Below are positions 52,011 to 60,951 of a stretch of 64,000 nt of DNA, piece by piece. A model generated the notes under the pieces. That model was not told where the DNA came from, made no database searches, and saw nothing but the letters and a program-made list of their open reading frames with translations. The position numbers were made by a program, and so were the translations under genes. Numbering within the stretch: the first letter of the stretch is position 1; each line of letters begins with the position of its first letter. The stretch is taken from positions 62,001 to 126,000 of the forward strand of contig USCT01000001.1 of NCBI GenBank assembly GCA_900553185.1, given 5' to 3'. Source of the DNA: an uncultured Bacteroides sp. Lineage in GTDB: Bacteria > Bacteroidota > Bacteroidia > Bacteroidales > Bacteroidaceae.

Positions 52011-53351
52011 TCAATTGAAGAATTTTTCGAGCTTTTTGATCATCATGCCCAGACAGAATACCACAACATGGTCATTTTCTTTGATTAAGGTGTTACCGGT
52101 TACCAGCATACCTTCTCCGTTCCGGATCAGTCCACCGATGGTAGCGCCTTTAGGCAGACCGATGTCTTTTACGGGCGCTTTTGTGATATAGGCATTGGGC
52201 TTGACTGTAAATTCGGCTACATCGGCGTTGGCAAAGGTCAGGCATTTGACGTTTGTTACGTCGGCATCCAGCATCATCTGGTAAATATGGCTGGCCGCAA
52301 TGAATTTCTTATTGATAACGGTACCGATGTCCAGGCTTTCGGCCATGCTGATGTAGTCCACGTTTTCTACTTCGGCCACGGTCTTGGTTACTCCCATGCG
52401 TTTGGCGGCCAGACAGGCCAGGATATTGGTTTCGGAACTTTCGGTCAGTGCCACGAATGCTTCCGTGTTCTTGATTCCTTCTTCCAGCAAAAGTTCCATG
52501 TCACGTCCGTCTCCGTTGATAACCATGACTCCGTCGTCTACCAGTTCTGTCAGGCGTGTGCAGCGGTTGGGATTACTTTCGATGATTTTGCAATGGATGT
52601 AATTGGGCATATATTGGGTGGCACGTACGGCGATACGGCTTCCTCCCATGATCATGACGTTCCGGACGTCGGCTTCATTTTCTTTTCCGGAAATCTTCCG
52701 GATGTACGGGATGTATTTCTTGGTTGTCGTGAAATAGACAATATCGTTCAGCCGGATGCTGTCATCACCACGCGGAATGATGGTTTCGGCTCCTCGTTTG
52801 ATGGCTACGATATGGAACGGAATGTTTGAACCGCCCATTTCGTGCAATGGAACGTTCAGAATTTCGGCTGTTTCACGCATCTTTGTACCTAGCAGTATCA
52901 GGGCGCCCCCGGCAAATTCCCACCATTGGCGTATCCAGCTCATTTTTACTGCATCTACGATGTCTCTGGCAGCCAGCATTTCCGGATAAATGAGTGAATG
53001 CACTCCCAATGTGTTGAAGAATTCCTTGTGCTTGGGCAAAAGGTATTCGTAATTGTCAATGCGGGCTACTGTTTTTTTGGCTCCCAGGCGGGTAGCCAGC
53101 ATGCAGGCCGTCATGTTTTGGCTTTCATCGGGGGTGACCGCAATGAACAGGTCGGCTCCGGATACGCCGGCGGCCTTCTGTCCGTTGATGGAGGTAGGAG
53201 AGTGGTTGACTGTCATCAGGTCAAGGTTGTTGCTGATTTTCCCGAGCTTTTCTTCGCTTTCATCCATCAGGATGATGTCTTGCTTTTCTCCAGATAATAG
53301 CTTGGCCAGGTGAGTTCCTACGGCTCCTGCTCCTGCAATGATGATTTTCAT
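52011..53351 (-). CDS. trkA: Trk potassium uptake regulatory protein TrkA
   Basis: A 446-residue cytoplasmic regulator that gates a TrkH potassium channel in response to nucleotides. It has two RCK units: NAD-binding domain 1 (KIIIAGAGAVGTHLAKLL) plus a C-terminal RCK_C (about 140-225), then NAD-binding domain 2 (VRNVMIMGGSRIAVRA) plus RCK_C (about 360-446). The start ATG at 53351 overlaps the dxs stop (ATGA), so translation is coupled to dxs. The frame opens 41 codons further upstream inside dxs, which I reject. No trkH follows. Confidence 0.95.
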   Translation of the reverse strand: MKIIIAGAGAVGTHLAKLLSGEKQDIILMDESEEKLGKISNNLDLMTVNHSPTSINGQKAAGVSGADLFIAVTPDESQNMTACMLATRLGAKKTVARIDNYEYLLPKHKEFFNTLGVHSLIYPEMLAARDIVDAVKMSWIRQWWEFAGGALILLGTKMRETAEILNVPLHEMGGSNIPFHIVAIKRGAETIIPRGDDSIRLNDIVYFTTTKKYIPYIRKISGKENEADVRNVMIMGGSRIAVRATQYMPNYIHCKIIESNPNRCTRLTELVDDGVMVINGDGRDMELLLEEGIKNTEAFVALTESSETNILACLAAKRMGVTKTVAEVENVDYISMAESLDIGTVINKKFIAASHIYQMMLDADVTNVKCLTFANADVAEFTVKPNAYITKAPVKDIGLPKGATIGGLIRNGEGMLVTGNTLIKENDHVVVFCLGMMIKKLEKFFN

Positions 53352-55255
53352 ATAGTTAATATCTGTGTTAATACTTGATGGATTCCGGCTTCGTCGATTC
53401 CGCATATCGCATGCAGGTCTTTTACCGGTCCATGTTGAATAAAACGATCGGGTATACCGAGGCGTTTGACACAAGGGGTATATCCATTGTCGGACATGAA
53501 TTCAAGAATCGCACTACCCATGCCTCCTTTCAGTACTCCGTCTTCGATGGTGACAATCCGGTGGAATCGTTTCCCGATTTCGTGTAGCATTCCTTCGTCA
53601 AGCGGTTTCAGAAAACGCAGGTCGTAATGCGCGATGCTGCATCCCGTTTCCTTTTCCACAGCTGTGATGACGCGTGCGGCCGTGTTTCCGATAGGACCGA
53701 TACTGATGAGGGCGATGTCTTTTCCTTCCTTCAGTTTACGTCCTTTACCAATCTCGACGGCCTCCAACGGGCATTTCCAGTCAGGTAATACTCCTCGTCC
53801 GCGTGGATAGCGGATCACGAACGGCCCCTGATCGGGCAGTTGTGCGGTGTACATCAGTCTGCGCAGTTCATGCTCGTCATACGGAGAAGCAATGGTCAGA
53901 TTGGGAATCGGACGCAGGTAGGCCAAATCGAAGACTCCGTGATGAGTCGGTCCGTCTTCTCCTACCAGTCCGGCACGGTCCAGACACAGTACAACGTTCA
54001 GCCGCTGGATGGCTACGTCGTGTATGATGTTGTCGTAGGCTCGCTGCATGAACGAGGAGTAAATGTTGCAGAAGGGTAGCAATCCTTCCTTGGCCATTCC
54101 TCCGGAGAAAGTTACGGCGTGTCCTTCGGCAATTCCGACATCGAATGCACGGTCGGGCATTTCCCGCATCAGGATATTCATGGAACATCCTGTCGGCATG
54201 GCTGGAGTTACTCCTACGATGCGATCGTTTTTTCTGGCCAGTTCCAGTAATGTCTCGCCGAACACATCCTGAAAGAGGGGAGGAAGCCCTTCGGTATTGG
54301 CAACCAGCCGTTTGCCGGTCTCCTTATCGAATACGCCGGGAGCGTGCCAGATGGTGGCTGCTTCTTCGGCCCGTTTATATCCTTTTCCTTTGACGGTGTG
54401 GATATGCAGCAGCTTGGGCCCTTTCATATCCTTGATTTCCTTCAGTACTTTGGTAAGCTGGAATATATCGTGTCCGTCGATGGGACCGAAATATCTGATG
54501 TTTAGTCCTTCGAAGATGTTCTGCTGTTGCATGAGCATCGATTTCAGACTATTGTTGAAGCGGATGAGGCTTTTCCTGCGTTCATCGTTCAGAATGCCCC
54601 ACTGGTAGAATTTGCGTGCGATGGCATTTCTTATCCGGTTGTATCCTTCGGATGTATGCATGTTTAGCAGGTATTGCTTCATACCTCCTACGCTGCGATC
54701 GATGGCCATGTTGTTGTCATTCAGAATGATCAGCAGATTGTTGGGGGTTGTGGAGGCATTGTTCAGACCTTCGAAGGCCAGTCCTCCACTCATGGAACCG
54801 TCGCCGATGACGGCTACTACATGACGGTCTTCTTCTCCTTTTCTGGCAGCAGCTACCGCCATTCCCAACGCGGCCGAAATGGAATTGGAGGCATGTCCGC
54901 AGGTAAATGTATCGTATTCACTTTCATCCGGACTGGGGAATGGACGCAGACCGTTTAATTTCCGGTTCGTACAGAAGAGGTCACGGCGTCCTGTCAGGAT
55001 TTTATGACCGTATGCTTGATGACCGACGTCCCAGACTATTCGGTCGTATGGAGTTTGGTAAATATAATGAAGGGCAACAGTCAGTTCAACCACTCCCAGG
55101 TTGGAACCAAAGTGTCCCGGATTGCGGGAAAGCTCATCGATAATCTTGTTTCTGAGCTCGGCGCATACTTCTGGCAGTGCTGTGACAGGTAGTTTCCGTA
55201 AATCGTTCGGGCTATCTATCTTATTCAACAAATCGTATGAATTTTGCTGTTCCAT
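53348..55255 (-). CDS. dxs: 1-deoxy-D-xylulose-5-phosphate synthase
   Basis: Condenses pyruvate and glyceraldehyde 3-phosphate, with thiamine diphosphate, in the first step of the non-mevalonate isoprenoid pathway. The 635-residue protein has the transketolase motifs: VGHQAYGHKILTGR with the catalytic His, TPP-binding VIGDGSMSGGLAFEGLNN, and DRAGLVGEDGPTHHGVFD in the pyrimidine domain. I start at the ATG at 55255 (MEQQNSYDLL). The frame is open to 55615, but a -7 motif at 55282-55289 lies inside that extension. It forms an operon with trkA. Confidence 0.97.
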   Translation of the reverse strand: MEQQNSYDLLNKIDSPNDLRKLPVTALPEVCAELRNKIIDELSRNPGHFGSNLGVVELTVALHYIYQTPYDRIVWDVGHQAYGHKILTGRRDLFCTNRKLNGLRPFPSPDESEYDTFTCGHASNSISAALGMAVAAARKGEEDRHVVAVIGDGSMSGGLAFEGLNNASTTPNNLLIILNDNNMAIDRSVGGMKQYLLNMHTSEGYNRIRNAIARKFYQWGILNDERRKSLIRFNNSLKSMLMQQQNIFEGLNIRYFGPIDGHDIFQLTKVLKEIKDMKGPKLLHIHTVKGKGYKRAEEAATIWHAPGVFDKETGKRLVANTEGLPPLFQDVFGETLLELARKNDRIVGVTPAMPTGCSMNILMREMPDRAFDVGIAEGHAVTFSGGMAKEGLLPFCNIYSSFMQRAYDNIIHDVAIQRLNVVLCLDRAGLVGEDGPTHHGVFDLAYLRPIPNLTIASPYDEHELRRLMYTAQLPDQGPFVIRYPRGRGVLPDWKCPLEAVEIGKGRKLKEGKDIALISIGPIGNTAARVITAVEKETGCSIAHYDLRFLKPLDEGMLHEIGKRFHRIVTIEDGVLKGGMGSAILEFMSDNGYTPCVKRLGIPDRFIQHGPVKDLHAICGIDEAGIHQVLTQILTI

Positions 55256-55281
55256 CCTGTTTTCATTAAACATTAATTGCA

Positions 55282-55289
55282 CAAAAATA
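55282..55289 (-). promoter_or_regulatory. -7 element for dxs-trkA
   Basis: Minus-strand TATTTTTG, 26 bases upstream of the dxs ATG at 55255. It supports that start over the longer frame. Confidence 0.55.
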
Positions 55290-55311
55290 GTATAAATATA
55301 TCTAATCTGCT

Positions 55312-55319
55312 TACATTTG
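55312..55319 (+). promoter_or_regulatory. -7 element for the GSCFA gene
   Basis: TACATTTG fits TAnnTTTG and lies 29 bases before the ATG at 55349. It is divergent from the dxs promoter and only 22 bases away. Confidence 0.55.
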
Positions 55320-55348
55320 TACAAAAAAATAACGTAACAGAAGGACTT

Positions 55349-56335
55349 ATGGATTTTCGTACAAAAGTGGAACTGCCTTTGAAACAGGCTTCTATTGCCC
55401 ATGAAGACAAGCTGATGTTGTGGGGCTCCTGTTTTGCCGAGAATATCGGGAAGCGTTTGCTGGAGAATAAATTTTCCTGCGATGTCAATCCGTTTGGAGT
55501 CTTGTACAATCCGCTTTCCATCGCAGAAGCTTTGCAGGAACTGAAAGAGAGGAAGCTGTATACACCCGATTGCCTGATGGAGCGCCAGGGTTCCTGGTTT
55601 AGTCTGATGCACCACAGCTCTTTTTCTTCACGTTCGCAGGAAGAATGTCTCTCGCGTATCAACAGCCGTTTGAAAGAGGGAACCGTACATCTGGAAGAAG
55701 CTGACTGGCTGATTTTTACCTGGGGAACTGCTCGGGTTTATGAATGGAAAGAAACTGAACGGATCGTGGGCAATTGTCATAAGCTGCCCGACAATTGTTT
55801 TACCCGCCGTATGCTTTCGGTAGAAGAAATAGTGTCTGTTTATCAGGACTTATTGGAAGGATTACATGGTCGGCATACGGGACTGAAAGTTCTGTTCACC
55901 GTTAGTCCTATCCGTCATGCGAAGGATGGAATGCATGGAAATCAGTTGAACAAGGCTGTATTGTTGCTGGCCATTGAAGAACTTTGTTCCCGGTTGCCGT
56001 ATTGTCATTATTTTCCGGCTTATGAGATTATGATGGATGAATTGCGTGACTATCGTTTTTATGCCGACGATATGTTGCATCCTTCTTCGTTGGCCATTGA
56101 TTACATCTGGAAGTGTTTCTGCGATACGTTTTTCGGCCCCTCTACGCTAAAAGTCATGAATGAATGGGAGAAAATCCGAAAAGGGCTAGAACATCGTCCG
56201 TTTGATGTCCAATCGGAGGCTTATCAGTGTTTTTTAAGTCAAATTCTGTTAAAAATCGAAGCGTTAAAAGAAAAATTCCCGTACTTAGACGTTCAAAATG
56301 AAATCGAATTATGTCAAGCTCTATTGAAGAAATAA
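55349..56335 (+). CDS. GSCFA-family protein
   Basis: A 328-residue protein named for the motif GSCFA seen here at residues 26-30 (LWGSCFAENIG). The Gly-Ser-Cys core, a later FTWGTA and the DDMLHPS segment near residue 235 resemble the block layout of SGNH/GDSL hydrolases, so an esterase or acyltransferase role is plausible but unproven. I start at the ATG at 55349. The frame is open from 55277, but that region contains the -7 motif. The gene overlaps the MurF-Alr gene by 25 bases, which suggests co-translation and possibly a cell-envelope role. Confidence 0.85.
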   Translation: MDFRTKVELPLKQASIAHEDKLMLWGSCFAENIGKRLLENKFSCDVNPFGVLYNPLSIAEALQELKERKLYTPDCLMERQGSWFSLMHHSSFSSRSQEECLSRINSRLKEGTVHLEEADWLIFTWGTARVYEWKETERIVGNCHKLPDNCFTRRMLSVEEIVSVYQDLLEGLHGRHTGLKVLFTVSPIRHAKDGMHGNQLNKAVLLLAIEELCSRLPYCHYFPAYEIMMDELRDYRFYADDMLHPSSLAIDYIWKCFCDTFFGPSTLKVMNEWEKIRKGLEHRPFDVQSEAYQCFLSQILLKIEALKEKFPYLDVQNEIELCQALLKK

Positions 56336-58776
56336 GTACTGTAATAGGAGCACAGCGCATAGGAAACGCTGCGGCTTCTATCGATTGGATTCTGACAGAC
56401 AGCCGTTCGTTGTGTTTTCCGGAAGAAACCTTGTTTTTTGCATTGAAGACAAAACGTAACGATGGGCACAAATATATTCCCGACCTTTATTCCCGCGGTG
56501 TCCGTAATTTTGTTGTGAGCGATGTGCCTGAACATCTGGCAAATTATCCGGGGGCCAACTTCTTGCAGGTTGCCCAACCATTGAAAGCGTTGCAACGGCT
56601 TGCTTCCAAACACCGTGAACAGTTTCAGGTTCCTGTCATCGGTATTACAGGCAGTAATGGAAAAACGGTGGTAAAAGAATGGCTGTATCAGTTGTTGAGT
56701 CCGGATCGGATAGTGACGCGTTCGCCACGCAGCTATAATTCACAGATTGGAGTTCCGCTTTCTGTATGGCTGATGAATGAGCATACAGAACTGGGAATCT
56801 TTGAAGCCGGAATCTCAGAAATGGGAGAAATGGAGGCGTTGCGTCCGGTTATTCAGCCCACCATTGGTATATTGACGAATATCGGAGGAGCTCACCAGGA
56901 GAATTTTTCGTCGGTGCAGGATAAGTGTATGGAGAAGCTTCAGCTGTTTAAGGATTGCGATGTAATTGTTTACAACGGCGATAACGAGCTGATCAGCAAC
57001 TGTGTGACAAAATCCTTGTTTACGGCACGTGAAATCGCATGGTCAACCAAGGATACGGAACGTCCGCTTTTTATTGAACGCATCCAGAAAGACGAGACAG
57101 GCACTACCATCAAGTATCGTTATCTGGGCTTTTTCAAGGAATACCGGATTCCTTTCATTGATGATGCTTCCATTGAGAATTCATTGCACTGCCTGGCGGT
57201 GGCCCTGTATCTGATGGTTCCTCCTGAAACAATTGCCGAACGGATGCTGCATCTGGAACCGGTGGCCATGCGGTTGGAAGTGAAAGAGGGAAAGAACGGA
57301 TGTGTGCTTATCAACGACAGTTACAATTCGGATTTTGCTTCGCTGGATATCGCTCTTGATTTCATGTCGCGCCGTACCGAAGATAAGGGACGTAAACGTA
57401 CGCTTATTCTTTCGGATATGCTGGAAACCGGACAGACCGGTAATTTGCTTTATCGGCAGTTAGCCGATCTGGTGCACAGCCGTGGAGTGAATAAGATAAT
57501 CGGAGTGGGACCGGAGATTTCGGCTGCGGCCTCCCGGTTTGAAGGAGAGAAATATTTTTTCCGGTCTACGGCTGAATTACTTGATTCAGGCATTTTAAAC
57601 GGGTTGCGTAACGAGGTGGTGTTGATAAAAGGGGCTCGTGCCTTCCATTTTGATAACATAACCGATATTCTGGAGCTGAAGGTACACGAGACAATTCTGG
57701 AGATTAACCTGAATGCACTGGTAGATAACTTGAATTATTATCGGAACAAACTGAAGCCAGGTACCAAAATGGTATGTATGGTAAAGGCTTCGGCATACGG
57801 AGCCGGTTCGTTCGAAATAGCCAAGACACTGGAAGACCAGCGGGTGGACTACCTGGCTGTGGCGTTAGCCGATGAAGGTGCCGATTTGCGTAAGGCAGGA
57901 ATCAACAGTTCCATCATTATCATGAATCCGGAAGTGACAGCGTTTCGGACCATGTTTGATTATAAGTTGGAGCCCGAAGTCTATAGTTTCCATTTGCTGG
58001 AAGAACTGATTAAGGCAGCCGGACGTGAGGGAGTAAGTAATTTCCCCATCCATGTGAAGATAGATACGGGTATGCATCGTCTGGGATTCTTGCCCGAAGA
58101 AATTCCGCAACTGGTGGAGCGGCTGCATCGCCAGTCGGCTGTTATTCCCCGGTCGGTCTTTTCTCATCTGGTGGGAAGTGACGCAGAACGTTTCGATAGT
58201 TTTACCCGTCGTCAGATTGAGATATTCGAGCAGGCTTCTGCTTGCCTTCAGAGTGGATTCAAGCATAAGATCTTGCGTCATATTTGTAATACGGCCGGTA
58301 TCGAGCGCTATCCGGGAGCTCAGTTCGACATGGTGCGTCTGGGAATCGGTCTGTATGGCATTGATCCGTTTACCAACAAGATTCTGCACAATGTCAGTAC
58401 GTTGAAGACTACCATTCTACAGATACACAATGTTCCGGCCGATGAGACGGTAGGATATAGCCGGAAAGGAACTCTGCAACGGGATTCACGTATAGCCGCC
58501 ATTCCTATCGGATATGCCGACGGATTGAACCGTCATTTGGGTAATGGGCATGGATATTGCCTGGTGAACGGTCAGAAGGCTCCGTATGTAGGAAATATCT
58601 GCATGGATGTATGTATGATTGACGTGACCGACATTGATTGCAAGGAAGGAGACAAGGTAATTATCTTTGGAGATGATCTTCCTGTAACAGTGCTTGCCGA
58701 TATGTTGGATACCATTCCGTACGAGATACTTACCAGTGTTTCGAATCGGGTAAAACGTATATATTACCAAGATTAG
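56311..58776 (+). CDS. Bifunctional UDP-MurNAc-tripeptide:D-Ala-D-Ala ligase / alanine racemase
   Basis: An 821-residue fusion. Residues 1 to about 450 are MurF, which adds D-Ala-D-Ala to the peptidoglycan precursor: P-loop GITGSNGKT (111-119), EAGISEMGEME, TNIGGAHQENF and NDSYNSDFASL. Residues about 458-821 are a fold-type III PLP alanine racemase: Lys492 in MVKASAYGAG binds PLP and Tyr716 (VGYSRKG) is the likely catalytic base. In the PLP loop Ser replaces the usual Asp of KADAYGHG. Fusing racemase to ligase puts D-Ala supply and use in one protein; this fusion is known in Bacteroidetes. A terminator follows. Confidence 0.95.
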   Translation: MSSSIEEISTVIGAQRIGNAAASIDWILTDSRSLCFPEETLFFALKTKRNDGHKYIPDLYSRGVRNFVVSDVPEHLANYPGANFLQVAQPLKALQRLASKHREQFQVPVIGITGSNGKTVVKEWLYQLLSPDRIVTRSPRSYNSQIGVPLSVWLMNEHTELGIFEAGISEMGEMEALRPVIQPTIGILTNIGGAHQENFSSVQDKCMEKLQLFKDCDVIVYNGDNELISNCVTKSLFTAREIAWSTKDTERPLFIERIQKDETGTTIKYRYLGFFKEYRIPFIDDASIENSLHCLAVALYLMVPPETIAERMLHLEPVAMRLEVKEGKNGCVLINDSYNSDFASLDIALDFMSRRTEDKGRKRTLILSDMLETGQTGNLLYRQLADLVHSRGVNKIIGVGPEISAAASRFEGEKYFFRSTAELLDSGILNGLRNEVVLIKGARAFHFDNITDILELKVHETILEINLNALVDNLNYYRNKLKPGTKMVCMVKASAYGAGSFEIAKTLEDQRVDYLAVALADEGADLRKAGINSSIIIMNPEVTAFRTMFDYKLEPEVYSFHLLEELIKAAGREGVSNFPIHVKIDTGMHRLGFLPEEIPQLVERLHRQSAVIPRSVFSHLVGSDAERFDSFTRRQIEIFEQASACLQSGFKHKILRHICNTAGIERYPGAQFDMVRLGIGLYGIDPFTNKILHNVSTLKTTILQIHNVPADETVGYSRKGTLQRDSRIAAIPIGYADGLNRHLGNGHGYCLVNGQKAPYVGNICMDVCMIDVTDIDCKEGDKVIIFGDDLPVTVLADMLDTIPYEILTSVSNRVKRIYYQD

Positions 58777-58807
58777 ACATTAAGTTTTAATACTTTTGAA
58801 TTTATGT

Positions 58808-58843
58808 TCAGGCAGAAGGATTTTGTTCTTCTGCCTGATTTTT
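58808..58843 (+). terminator. Terminator after the MurF-Alr gene
   Basis: An 11-bp stem TCAGGCAGAAG/CTTCTGCCTGA (58808-58818, 58828-58838) with a 9-base loop, followed by five T. Confidence 0.9.
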
Positions 58844-59309
58844 GTGGGATTCTTTATTGTTTTGATCTGGAAAAGTGCCTCGGGAAATTTGTCCCCGATT
58901 GGTGAACAGTACTTTTCCTGAATCAGGTATATTGTTTCTTTTTCCAATTTGATGTCTTCAGCTTTTATTTTCAGGTAACGTTTTCCGGTGTCGGGATTTT
59001 TGGGGTAAATACTATTTTTTTCTGTAATTTACCAGTACAGCTGAAAGTCTTGTGGATGTGAATTTTGATGCATCCGGGTGTTTGTTTGCTTCAGGTAAAT
59101 GGGGGACAATTCCATTACGGATTTTAATTTTTATGGATCTGTGCCGGGATATTGCTGTAATCTGGAACGGAAAGCAATGCCAATATATTTATAGTTTGTC
59201 CTTTCTATCAAGAGCTGGAAAGGTTTCTGGAATCGAAAAACAAAAAAATCTGCATTGCTTAGTGACGTACCAGTTTACAATTGGCACAGATCGTGTTTTG
59301 TCTGAGTGA
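58844..59309. other. Non-coding stretch between MurF-Alr and the SusD gene
   Basis: No gene was recognised. An 85-codon frame (59052-59309) has no family resemblance and runs up to the SusD stop. There is no clear terminator for the susCD unit. Confidence 0.5.
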
Positions 59310-60941
59310 TTAGTATCCGTCATTCTGCCTCATGCTTTCGCTATATCGATGGATAATGGATTCCGGAATAGGGAAAACAGTGGTATAGCCATTGGCTTCA
59401 TTCTCCAGTTGCGGACGGGAATGGTAGGCTCTTGTATACAAGCCAAAACGTATCAGGTCCTGACGTCGCCAACCTTCCCAGGCCAGTTCCAGCTGACGTT
59501 CTGCCAGAATATTCTCCAGGGTGGCGGTACGTGTTTTCTCGCCTACACGCTGCCGGACAGCATTCAGTTCGTTGTCGCCGTTTTGTCCGTTCCGTACTTT
59601 GGCTTCTGCCTGCATCAGCAGTACATCGGCATATCGGAAAAGAACGATGTCATTGTCAAAGAGTTTTCCATCCTTGTAGGCCTGGGTATCAATCTCGTAT
59701 TTTTTCATTCGTGCTCCGGCCGTTTTTTCGCAGGCTTCTCCTGATACATCCAGTTTGATGTTCCAGGGATCGTAAGCCAGTGGGGTAACTTTATCGTCCA
59801 AATAAATCTGATTACCGGACAGATCCTTTACCGGACCGGCAAAGTAGCAGTAGTCAAAACGGACATCCTGTTCTGGAGTTCCGTAGCCGAAAGTTTCCAA
59901 TACTTCGATTGTAGCACTCGAACCATTTTCTCCTCCCAGTCCGTAGGCTGCGGCATGGTTGTAGTTGCGTGAGCGGAACAAGTAAATATACTGATTGGTA
60001 TACAGATTCTTGTCCATTGGAATGATGAAGATGTTTTCTGCAGACGATTCATTGAATACAGCGAAATTGGCAGTATAGTCCGGTTCCAGTGTATAGCCCA
60101 TGGCCGTAAGTTGTTCGCAATAATAAATAGCCGTTTCCCAGGCATTTTTTTCAGTGCCGTTGATTTTGAACATAATTTGTTTTCCATCCGGTTGCTGGTC
60201 GTCGGTCCAGTTGTCATCCATATAGATTTCCGCATTAAGTGCCAGTTTGGCCAGCAGGAAGCAGGCTACTCCTTGAGTCATCCGTCCGTAATATTCACCC
60301 GGCCAGTTACATCGTTCATTGCTGAGTAACGGAAGAGATTCCTGTAATTCGGTTACGATGAACCGGAACATTGCACTGCGCTTTTCCTGTTTCATATCGA
60401 TGCCATTATCCTTGTATTCCGTTATCAGCGGGATGTTTCCGAACAGATCCATGGCATAGTAGTAGAACATGGCCCGTAAGGTTTTTACTTCGGCCTTCAT
60501 GGCTGAAACATCCATATCCGTATGGATGGTTGCAAAATCTTCGATGTGTTTTAATGAACGATTGCATAAGATAATGGTACGGTACAGGTATTCCCAAGTA
60601 TTGAGAATCGCATCATTGTTCACGCCCCATTTGTGGAGAAATAATCCCTGCCAGAATCCGCCATCGTACCAGTCACCTCCGCGTGTCGGCATGATAGCTT
60701 CGTCGGTGGTAAAGGTATTCAGGTCGTAGATACCTCTACCGGTACCTTGTAGTCCTTCGCTATCCGTGTTACCGCCTACATGGGTATATAGCATGAGTAC
60801 GGCGTTGTTCAACAGGTCTTCTTTGGTGTTATAGGCCAGTTCTTCTGGGAGCAGGCTCTGAGGGCTTTCTTCCAAAAAACCATTACAAGCGGTTATGGTT
60901 AGGGCCAGTATTGTGGCCAGGATGGTGAAATATGTTTTCAT
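59310..60941 (-). CDS. SusD/RagB-family surface glycan-binding lipoprotein
   Basis: A 543-residue lipoprotein (lipobox ITAC, Cys19) that would cap the SusC barrel and bind the substrate. N-terminal FLEESPQSLLPEE and the TPR-like helices (LKHIEDFATIH, MKAEVKTLRAMFYYYAMDLFGNIPLI) are classic SusD. The C-terminal part has RYADVLLMQAEA and LNAVRQRVG, and a final ERQLELAWEGWRRQDLIRFGLY. It is ten bases downstream of the SusC gene in the same operon. The substrate is not known. Confidence 0.96.
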   Translation of the reverse strand: MKTYFTILATILALTITACNGFLEESPQSLLPEELAYNTKEDLLNNAVLMLYTHVGGNTDSEGLQGTGRGIYDLNTFTTDEAIMPTRGGDWYDGGFWQGLFLHKWGVNNDAILNTWEYLYRTIILCNRSLKHIEDFATIHTDMDVSAMKAEVKTLRAMFYYYAMDLFGNIPLITEYKDNGIDMKQEKRSAMFRFIVTELQESLPLLSNERCNWPGEYYGRMTQGVACFLLAKLALNAEIYMDDNWTDDQQPDGKQIMFKINGTEKNAWETAIYYCEQLTAMGYTLEPDYTANFAVFNESSAENIFIIPMDKNLYTNQYIYLFRSRNYNHAAAYGLGGENGSSATIEVLETFGYGTPEQDVRFDYCYFAGPVKDLSGNQIYLDDKVTPLAYDPWNIKLDVSGEACEKTAGARMKKYEIDTQAYKDGKLFDNDIVLFRYADVLLMQAEAKVRNGQNGDNELNAVRQRVGEKTRTATLENILAERQLELAWEGWRRQDLIRFGLYTRAYHSRPQLENEANGYTTVFPIPESIIHRYSESMRQNDGY

Positions 60942-60951
60942 AATCGGTAGG

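Noticed and set aside
53348..55615. A 755-codon version of dxs
   Set aside because: The first 120 codons include the divergent GSCFA gene start and a -7 promoter motif; Dxs is normally about 630 residues, matching the ATG at 55255.
59052..59309. An 85-codon plus-strand frame before the SusD gene
   Set aside because: No motif or promoter, low-complexity AT-rich surroundings, and its stop abuts the convergent SusD stop. Not enough to call a gene.
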